A stretch of DNA of 10,996 nucleotides. Origin: Carnobacterium_A sp036639135 (lineage in GTDB: Bacteria > Bacillota > Bacilli > Lactobacillales > Carnobacteriaceae). Positions 5,620-10,996 of the stretch are shown here, piece by piece (position 1 is the stretch's first letter; the number at the start of each line of letters is the position of its first letter). Both the position numbers and the translations under genes were made by a program. The stretch spans positions 1-10,996 of the forward strand of contig JAVWJE010000069.1 of the NCBI GenBank assembly GCA_036639135.1, written 5' to 3'. The notes under the pieces were generated by a model. The model saw only the letters and a list, made by a program, of their open reading frames with translations. It was not told the DNA's origin and searched no databases.

Positions 5620-7755
5620 CTAGTCATTTTTAATTTTTTCAAAGGGTTTAAATATTAACTTATTATTCTCAGTCAACATCAGGGCAGCTGAAAATGAGTC
5701 TCCTTCCTTTTTGTTAAAGCCTTTTAATACCTGTGTTTCTTTTGTCTTTAATAAATTTTTGATCATCGTTTCAGATAAAGTTTTTCCTACATAACGTTTT
5801 GGCAATGTAAATGTACATCCATTATGGTAACCGCTACAGCCATAAAATTTACCTTTATCCATTATTGACTGTCCACATGCAGGACATTTTCCAATCATCT
5901 GCTTCGTTCCATAGTTACTATTTACATGAGTAGACCAATCGTTTTTTTCAATCACTTCTGCACTTGAAACTAACGTATGTTGAATAAATTTTTGAATATT
6001 TGCCAAGAAGGCTTCTTGTGTGCCTTCTTCATTTTTTATTTTCTTTAAATAAGTTTCCCATTTAGCCGTCATTTCCGGACTGCTTAACAACGTATCTTTT
6101 ACTGCTTGGCAGAGTATCATTCCTTTTTTGGTAACAGTCACATTATTCTTTTGAATGTCTATATATGTTTGTTTTTTGAGTGTCTCAAGAACATTTGCTC
6201 TTGTTGCTTCTGTTCCAATTCCTTCTGTTGCTTTTAAAATTTCTTTTTCTTTCTCATTTTCTAATTCTTTGCCGCATGTCTTCATTGCTGTAATTAATGT
6301 GCCTTCTGTATACGCTTTTGGCGGCGAAGTAAATCCTTCTGAAGTAGATAATTCTGCTTCAACCGTTTCATTTTTTTGTACTAAAGGCAGCTCAGTGTTC
6401 TCTTTTTTATCTGAAGGTTTACTGGTAGCGTATTCCAATTTTTGCCAACCTTTATCTATAATGGTTCGACCCTTACTCTTGAAAGGAAGACCTTTAACAT
6501 CCACTGTAATCGTTGTTTCATCATACGTAAAATTTGTTTCAAACATAGCCAATGTTCGCTTCAAAACTGTAAAATAGATGTTTTTTTGAATAGCCGATAA
6601 CTTACTTAACTCTTTTTGTGTCGGTATTTTTTTAGTTGGAATAAGAGCATAATGCTCTTGAACTTTTGAACCATCCACATAACGTTTTCGCTTACTTGTA
6701 TTCGGTTGGTTAATGGTGTAGTTCAATAAACTTTGATAGTCTTCCATTCTTTCTACTAAGTAATGAAATTCTGAATCGGTAATATGCCTACAATCGCTTC
6801 GAGGATAACTTAAGATTTTAGCTTCATAAAGAGACTGAACGTGTTTCAATGTGTCTGCTGGGCTTACTTTATACTTCTTATTTATGAGACTTTGCAAGTC
6901 ACTTAAAGAAAATAGTAAAGGTGAGGGCTGTGATACATGTTTCATTTCAACATTAGAAATCACTCCTGGGTTACTAGCCAATAATTGATGTTTTTTAATC
7001 AAATCCAACAAATCCTTTTTTGTCGGAAATTTTTTATTGTATTTCGCTTTAAACATTCCATTTTCAGCTTTTACTAATGCTTGCATTTCAAAAAATGGTT
7101 CTGGAATAAAATTTTCTATCTCTTTTTGGCGAGTATAAATGAGATAAAGTGTTGGAGTTTGAACGCGTCCTACACTAAATACTCCTTCGTTAATTCCTTT
7201 TTTTTGTAAAGAGAGTGTATACATCCGAGATAAATTAATCCCTATTAACCAGTCACTTATTTGTCTGGTTTGAGCTTCAATATAAGAAGAATAAAACTCA
7301 TTTCCATCCCTTAAATTAGAAAATCCTTTTTGTATTTCATCTGATTCAAGCGAATTGATCCATAAGCGTTTAATTTCTTTATTGCCAACTTGTGCTTGGT
7401 TTATAATCGAACGCGCAATATTTTCGCCTTCTCGATCGCTATCAGTCGCAATCACAATCTGTTTTGCTTCTTTAAGCAATTTTTTTACCACATTAAATTG
7501 TTTCGCTTTTCCTTGTCCTACTTTAAATTTAAAGCTTTCTGGGATAATGGGTAATTCTTTCATATTCCATTTTTTCCATTCATCTCTATAATCTTCTGGC
7601 GAAGCCAATTCAACCAAGTGGCCAAACCCCCAAGTAATGATATCATTAGACGGGTTTAAAATGATGTATCCATCTTTTTTTGAAAATTTTCCAAAAGATT
7701 CAGCGTAAGCTAAAGCTTGAGAAGGTTTTTCTGCCAAAATTATTACTGGTTTCAT
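5620..7755 (-). CDS. topB: DNA topoisomerase III (type IA)
   Basis: This 711-residue enzyme relaxes and decatenates DNA by passing a strand through a transient 5'-phosphotyrosyl break. The Toprim domain has LAEKPS (8-13, catalytic E9) and TDSDREGE (104-111; D105, D107 and E109 as metal ligands). SVGRVQTPTL (194-203) is the type IA signature. The active-site tyrosine is Y317 in SYPRSDC, a variant of the common YPRTDS. EGIGTEATRA (511-520) is another family landmark. A single C4 zinc ribbon with Cys 624, 627, 640 and 647 closes the protein. Length is close to that of Bacillus TopB, so it is complete. AAAGGAGA lies 6 nt before ATG. The -10-like GATAAT (7803-7798) upstream lacks a convincing -35. 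TopB is chromosomal in many Firmicutes but also travels on conjugative elements; nothing else mobile is visible here. Confidence 0.96.
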   Translation of the reverse strand: MKPVIILAEKPSQALAYAESFGKFSKKDGYIILNPSNDIITWGFGHLVELASPEDYRDEWKKWNMKELPIIPESFKFKVGQGKAKQFNVVKKLLKEAKQIVIATDSDREGENIARSIINQAQVGNKEIKRLWINSLESDEIQKGFSNLRDGNEFYSSYIEAQTRQISDWLIGINLSRMYTLSLQKKGINEGVFSVGRVQTPTLYLIYTRQKEIENFIPEPFFEMQALVKAENGMFKAKYNKKFPTKKDLLDLIKKHQLLASNPGVISNVEMKHVSQPSPLLFSLSDLQSLINKKYKVSPADTLKHVQSLYEAKILSYPRSDCRHITDSEFHYLVERMEDYQSLLNYTINQPNTSKRKRYVDGSKVQEHYALIPTKKIPTQKELSKLSAIQKNIYFTVLKRTLAMFETNFTYDETTITVDVKGLPFKSKGRTIIDKGWQKLEYATSKPSDKKENTELPLVQKNETVEAELSTSEGFTSPPKAYTEGTLITAMKTCGKELENEKEKEILKATEGIGTEATRANVLETLKKQTYIDIQKNNVTVTKKGMILCQAVKDTLLSSPEMTAKWETYLKKIKNEEGTQEAFLANIQKFIQHTLVSSAEVIEKNDWSTHVNSNYGTKQMIGKCPACGQSIMDKGKFYGCSGYHNGCTFTLPKRYVGKTLSETMIKNLLKTKETQVLKGFNKKEGDSFSAALMLTENNKLIFKPFEKIKND

Positions 7756-7878
7756 AATAGATCTCCTTTCGTCAGTAGTAGAAACACTAGTTCTTTTATT
7801 ATCGTATAAATGTAGGAAGGTTTACGAATTCATCGTTAGGGTGCAATTCATGTTTATTTTAGTTTTTGACGCTTTTCA

Positions 7879-8508
7879 CTATAGTTCGGCCACTTTATAT
7901 CTCAGAACAGTTTTTGATTTTTCAGGAGGTGTTCTTCTTACGTCTGTAACGTATATTTCTTTATATGTTTTCTCTATCCTGTTGAGGTTGTTCTCTAGAC
8001 AAAATTGTTTCATCAATTTGAATGTTTCTGGTTCTGTATCGTAACTTCCCAAATGCATCGATTGAACACACAAGCCTTCTGTCATTTTTTCAAATTTAAC
8101 AGGATCTAAATTGAGTTTCGGATTTTTATTTGTGACCCTATTTAATGCATATTGGAATAAATCTTCTGTCACAAAGTCCGGCTGTCGGATCATTAACTTG
8201 TATACAAAGTGGTCCTTGTCCAAGTGGTCTAATTTTCTACCTTCTTCATCTAAATCCCAGTGTCCTTCTAAAGGAAATACTGTATATTCGAAATATCCTT
8301 CAGGGGTTATACCTTGTTTAGGCAACATTCTGATTGTATAGGACAAAGAATAAAGGATTTCAATATTTTCTTTGAATTGGTTGCTCGTATTTGGATTTCC
8401 ACTCCCCTCAACAGTGAAGAACTGCATTTGAGGAACTTCAATTTTAGTTGGGGTTTTTTTGGGTAAATACAATTCCTTCAATTCTTTTCTCCATTTATAT
8501 TTTTGCAT
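7879..8508 (-). CDS. GyrI-like small-molecule-binding domain protein
   Basis: This is a 209-residue stand-alone GyrI-like protein of the COG4832-type group. Landmarks are KYKWRKELKELYLP (3-16), FFTVEGSGNPN (30-40), the invariant-looking GYFEYTVFPLEGHWD (71-85), IRQPDFVT (107-114), the domain motif HLGSYDTEPETF (152-163) and the C-terminal KEIYVTDVRRT (183-193). There is no DNA-binding helix-turn-helix, so it is not a regulator like Rob or BmrR. Members bind amphipathic ligands in a hydrophobic groove; some GyrI-like proteins hydrolyse the cyclopropane warhead of DNA-alkylating natural products, and E. coli GyrI (SbmC) protects DNA gyrase. The exact activity here is unknown. GGGAG lies 6 nt before ATG. 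The gene ends 123 nt before topB on the same strand, with no clear terminator between, so co-transcription is possible. Confidence 0.88.
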   Translation of the reverse strand: MQKYKWRKELKELYLPKKTPTKIEVPQMQFFTVEGSGNPNTSNQFKENIEILYSLSYTIRMLPKQGITPEGYFEYTVFPLEGHWDLDEEGRKLDHLDKDHFVYKLMIRQPDFVTEDLFQYALNRVTNKNPKLNLDPVKFEKMTEGLCVQSMHLGSYDTEPETFKLMKQFCLENNLNRIEKTYKEIYVTDVRRTPPEKSKTVLRYKVAEL

Positions 8509-8891
8509 AACTTTCTCCCATTCATTTTAAATTATTTTATTTCAGGTCTACTTAGAAACTTCAAACATGAGATTAAAGATAAAATAAATTCGATAGAATT
8601 ATTTGCCATAGAATTGTCTTATATACGTGTAACTTAAGTCCTGCATCCAGATAACTATAATACCACTTTTTTTGTTCTTTGTAGACAGGATTGCTGTTCT
8701 CTTTTTCAAACAATATAAGAGGAACAAAAGATGATTTGATTTTTAATTATTTGAAACGACTACTAAAAATGAATGGCCTTATTCTCTCATTTTTCACACT
8801 ATACGACTATACACTTTATTGTTATAATCATATATAAAGGCTATTTCTTTTTTTAGTATCCACTATCATTTATAGAAGAGGATGTGTTTGT
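8509..8891. other. divergent intergenic region
   Basis: These 383 nt lie between two divergent genes and hold their leaders. On the minus side a TTGAAG (8565-8560) with A/T-rich -10-like hexamers 18-19 nt further on may serve the GyrI-like gene, but this is weak. The plus side has a clear extended -10. A weak inverted repeat (TTTTGTTC 8670-8677, GAACAAAA 8722-8729) is present. No reading frame with a ribosome binding site, and no recognisable riboswitch or tRNA, was seen. Confidence 0.5.
8798..8828 (+). promoter_or_regulatory. extended -10 promoter of the pRiA4b ORF-3-like gene
   Basis: TGTTATAAT (8820-8828) is a consensus extended -10 (TGnTATAAT), which can work without a strong -35. None is seen at the proper distance; instead the -35 area carries a tandem heptamer ACTATAC (8798-8804 and 8806-8812). 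An activator or repressor could use these repeats. The predicted start near 8835 leaves a leader of about 57 nt. Confidence 0.55.
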
Positions 8892-9449
8892 ATGATTTTT
8901 CAATTTAAAATTTCTTTACTACATGTTGGAGTACCCGTGTGGCGAAGAATCCAAGTAAACAGCCATACTACTTTTCGTGAATTACATGAAATTATTCAAA
9001 TCAGTTTTGATTGGTATAACTCTCACTTACACAATTTTTCTATCCGAAAATCAAATGGAGAGCAAATTCAAAATATTTTTATCGAACCTGATAATGAGTA
9101 CCAAGGTCCTAACTCCAATGACGGCTGGGGTGGATTTGCTTCTTTCACTAAACAATTAAATGAAGAAGAAGAAACCCTAGACAAATGGTTCAAAAAAGAA
9201 AAAGATCGAATTGTTTATATGTATGATTTTGGAGATGACTGGGAGCATGAAGTTGTATTGGAGAAAATTTTAGAAGTTGATTCTACAGCTCACTACCCTA
9301 TTTGCCTTAAAGCAAAAAATGATGCACCTGAAGAAGATAGTCGGGGTGAACTCATAGATGGCGATTATTCATTGATTAATCCAGATGCGAAAGAAATTGT
9401 CGAAGATATTAATGATGCTTTCAGAAAAAAATTTAAATTCAGAATCTAA
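8892..9449 (+). CDS. plasmid pRiA4b ORF-3 family protein
   Basis: This is a 185-residue protein of the PRiA4_ORF3 family, whose biochemical role is not established. Family landmarks appear in order: FQFKISLLHVGVPVWRRIQV (3-22), TFRELHEIIQISFDW (27-41), HLHNF (45-49), the strongly conserved YDFGDDWEHEV (111-121) and YPICLKAKNDAPEED (135-149). Many members have a PPED motif where this one has PEED. No signal peptide or membrane segment is visible and the protein is acidic, so it should be cytoplasmic. GAGG (8878-8881) lies 10 nt before ATG, slightly long. The gene stands alone, divergent from the GyrI-like gene and convergent with the formaldehyde operon, so context does not suggest a partner. 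The family is found on plasmids and chromosomes, often as isolated accessory genes. Confidence 0.88.
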   Translation: MIFQFKISLLHVGVPVWRRIQVNSHTTFRELHEIIQISFDWYNSHLHNFSIRKSNGEQIQNIFIEPDNEYQGPNSNDGWGGFASFTKQLNEEEETLDKWFKKEKDRIVYMYDFGDDWEHEVVLEKILEVDSTAHYPICLKAKNDAPEEDSRGELIDGDYSLINPDAKEIVEDINDAFRKKFKFRI

Positions 9450-9536
9450 CTAACTAGTAAAACCAAACAAATTTAACCACAATCGAACTGATTTCCCGTG
9501 TTTATATCTCACTCATTATTTAAATAATAATCATAA

Positions 9537-9582
9537 AAAAACAGTCAGAACCACCATTGAAACGGTAGTTCTGACTGTTTTT
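9537..9582. terminator. bidirectional terminator between convergent genes
   Basis: Arms 9537-9555 and 9564-9582 form a 19-bp stem around an 8-nt loop, with A-run and T-run ends giving U-tracts on both strands. The one irregular position is an A-C mismatch in plus-strand RNA but a tolerated G-U pair in minus-strand RNA, so it is slightly better for the hydrolase operon. It lies 87 nt after the plus-strand gene and 27 nt after the minus-strand one. Confidence 0.85.
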
Positions 9583-9609
9583 CAAACTATTCCTTAGGTA
9601 AAAGCCAAC

Positions 9610-10458
9610 TTAATGAACGTTAACTAATTGGGCTAAATGGAATTCTAAATGTTCTTCAATAAAGGTCGCAATCGTATAATAACTATGATCGTGTCCTTTT
9701 TGCATGCGGACCGTCAACGGATAATTTTTCTCCTCTGCAACAGCTGCCAGCTTAGATGGCTGCAATTGTTTTTCATAAAATGGATCGGCATCTCCTTGAT
9801 CAATCAGGATGGGAACTTTCTTGCCACTGTGTTTTTTTAACAGTTCTAATGCATCCCATTCAAGCCAATCTTTTTTATTTTTACCTAAATACTCTCCAAA
9901 AGCCTTTATCCCCCAAGGAACTTGGCTGGGGTTAACAATTGGAGCAAAAGCTGAGATCGATTGGAATCGTTCTGGGTTACGTAGTCCGATGACTAATGCT
10001 CCATGTCCACCCATAGAATGACCAGAGATAAGCTCTTTTCCAGTTAACTTAAACTGTTTATGAGCAATTGTTGCTAACTCTTTAGTAACGTAATCATACA
10101 TTTTATACTGTTTTGCCCAAGGCTCTTGAGTAGCATTAATATAAAAACCTGCTCCTTGTCCTAAATCATAATCCTTAGAATCAGCGATATCTGCTCCACG
10201 CGGGCTCGTATCTGGCATGATCATGGCTACACCTAATCTTGCAGCTGCTTTTTGCGCACCCGATTTATGTGTGAAATTATCGTCTGTACATGTTAAACCT
10301 GATAACCACCAAAATAGAGATGGATTAGGAAACCTTTTTTTATCTGGTAAAAATAAACTGAAGGTCATTGGACAACCTAGAGTGGTTGAGTCATGACGGT
10401 ACTTGTATTGTACTCCATCAAAACTAACGTGTTTTTCAAGTAATTCTAATTCCTGCAT
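9610..10458 (-). CDS. fghA: S-formylglutathione hydrolase
   Basis: This 282-residue alpha/beta-hydrolase of the esterase D family cleaves S-formylglutathione to glutathione and formate, the last step of glutathione-dependent formaldehyde detoxification. Visible motifs are SGLTCTDDNF (53-62), DTSPRG (83-88), the nucleophile S148 in GHSMGG (146-151), the acid in IDQGDADPF (most likely D225) and the catalytic histidine in GHDHSYY (H258). Length is typical and no signal peptide is present, so the enzyme is cytosolic. AAGGAGG sits 8 nt before ATG. The class III alcohol dehydrogenase that makes its substrate is encoded 37 nt upstream on the same strand, with no terminator or promoter evident in the gap. 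The two therefore form an operon whose control region is outside the window. Confidence 0.96.
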   Translation of the reverse strand: MQELELLEKHVSFDGVQYKYRHDSTTLGCPMTFSLFLPDKKRFPNPSLFWWLSGLTCTDDNFTHKSGAQKAAARLGVAMIMPDTSPRGADIADSKDYDLGQGAGFYINATQEPWAKQYKMYDYVTKELATIAHKQFKLTGKELISGHSMGGHGALVIGLRNPERFQSISAFAPIVNPSQVPWGIKAFGEYLGKNKKDWLEWDALELLKKHSGKKVPILIDQGDADPFYEKQLQPSKLAAVAEEKNYPLTVRMQKGHDHSYYTIATFIEEHLEFHLAQLVNVH

Positions 10459-10495
10459 GATTTCTTCCTCCTTAAATACTCTTCAATAGAATTGT

Positions 10496-10996
10496 TTAAT
10501 TGTAAGAAAGGACTGTACGAATAGACTCACCTTTATGCAATAAATCAAATGCTTCATTAATTTGGTCAAACGGTAACGTATGAGTGATGAATGGGTCTAA
10601 TTTAATATCGCCTCTCATCGCTTCTTCAACCATTCCTGGTAATTCAGTGCGTCCTTTTACTCCGCCAAATGCTGAACCACGCCATACGCGTCCGGTAACC
10701 AATTGAAACGGTCTCGTACTGATTTCTTCCCCAGCTCCAGCTACGCCTATAATAACACTTTCTCCCCAACCTTTATGACAACATTCTAAAGCTGAACGCA
10801 TGACGTTTACATTTCCAATACATTCAAAGCTATAATCAACGCCGCCATCCGTCAATTCAACAATGACCTCTTGAATCGGACGGTCGTATTCTTTTGGATT
10901 AATAAAATCAGTCGCTCCCAGTTCTTTAGCTAACTCAAATTTATTTGAATTGGTATCAATAACAATAATTCGTCCAGCTTTTTCTTTAACTGCACC
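10496..10996 (-). CDS. frmA: class III alcohol dehydrogenase / S-(hydroxymethyl)glutathione dehydrogenase, C-terminal part
   Basis: The last 166 residues are visible; the start and the zinc-binding catalytic half lie beyond the right edge (the family is about 370 residues). The fragment begins within the NAD-binding Rossmann domain: GRIIVIDTNSNKFELAKELG includes the acidic residue that selects NAD, followed by GATDFINP, GGVDYSFECIG and WGESVIIGVAG. WRGSAFGGVKGRTELPG is characteristic of the class III, formaldehyde-active enzymes. It oxidises S-(hydroxymethyl)glutathione, formed from formaldehyde and glutathione, to S-formylglutathione, which the adjacent hydrolase then cleaves. A TTG at 10855-10853 could be mistaken for a start, but the frame is open and homologous right up to 10996, so it is an internal Leu codon. 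Stop TAA is at 10498-10496. Confidence 0.95.
   Translation of the reverse strand, partial: GAVKEKAGRIIVIDTNSNKFELAKELGATDFINPKEYDRPIQEVIVELTDGGVDYSFECIGNVNVMRSALECCHKGWGESVIIGVAGAGEEISTRPFQLVTGRVWRGSAFGGVKGRTELPGMVEEAMRGDIKLDPFITHTLPFDQINEAFDLLHKGESIRTVLSYN

Noticed and set aside
6155..6577. A 140-codon plus-strand frame opposite topB.
   Set aside because: It is a shadow of topB, which has all its family motifs in the other frame; there is no start signal.
5620..7755. The idea that topB marks an integrative conjugative element.
   Set aside because: No relaxase, type IV secretion, integrase or attachment repeat is visible, and neighbours look like chromosomal stress genes.
7756..7840. A sigma-A promoter for topB.
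   Set aside because: GATAAT at 7803-7798 is a fair -10, but no acceptable -35 occurs at 16-18 nt; not strong enough to list as a separate feature.
8541..8618. A 25-codon minus-strand frame upstream of the GyrI-like gene.
   Set aside because: There is no Shine-Dalgarno sequence before its ATG and no similarity is recognised; it would sit in the leader of the next gene.
10496..10855. A separate 119-residue gene starting with TTG at 10855.
   Set aside because: The upstream 47 codons are open and clearly continue the dehydrogenase fold to the window edge, so this is only part of a larger gene.

Overview
The window is AT-rich and has the hallmarks of a low-GC Gram-positive chromosome: strong AAGGAGG-type ribosome binding sites, tight same-strand gene runs and short T-tailed hairpin terminators. 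The protein set (a YheI/YheH-type heterodimeric ABC exporter, a staphylococcal-type ArsR, a Firmicute topoisomerase III and a glutathione-dependent formaldehyde pathway) points to Lactobacillales, possibly Carnobacteriaceae or Enterococcaceae. That placement is inference. No tRNA, rRNA, CRISPR array, transposase or phage gene is visible.

Layout. Positions 1-46 may hold the last codons of a plus-strand gene that ends just before a strong hairpin terminator (63-105). A minus-strand short-chain dehydrogenase/reductase follows (296-1180), with a promoter and a 14-bp perfect palindrome upstream. Downstream of its stop lies a short hydrophobic reading frame that looks like a decayed small membrane protein. 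Positions about 1376-1558 form a non-coding, hairpin-rich block bounded by related inverted ends. It resembles an enterococcal EFAR-type miniature repeat, and its right-hand hairpin serves as the terminator of the ABC operon.

The block 1561-7755 is all on the minus strand. In transcription order it holds topB (DNA topoisomerase III), an arsR-type regulator with its own good promoter and terminator, and two overlapping ABC half-transporter genes. The two ABC proteins carry complementary defects (Asp for the catalytic Glu in one, LSAGE for LSGGQ in the other), the signature of a heterodimeric multidrug exporter. A GyrI-like small-molecule-binding protein (7879-8508) lies just upstream of topB on the same strand.

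A 383-nt divergent region (8509-8891) separates the GyrI-like gene from a plus-strand gene of the plasmid pRiA4b ORF-3 family (8892-9449). That gene converges on S-formylglutathione hydrolase (9610-10458), and one bidirectional terminator lies between them. The hydrolase is preceded by a class III alcohol dehydrogenase that runs off the right edge. Together these two make the glutathione-dependent formaldehyde detoxification operon.

Taken together, the window is a stress and detoxification neighbourhood: drug or metalloid efflux, formaldehyde removal, a ligand-binding protein and a decatenating topoisomerase. I see no clearly new multi-gene system. The most interesting leads are the thiol-sensor ArsR next to an ABC exporter rather than ars genes, the miniature repeat element, the GyrI-like/topB pair, and the pRiA4b ORF-3 protein of unknown function.
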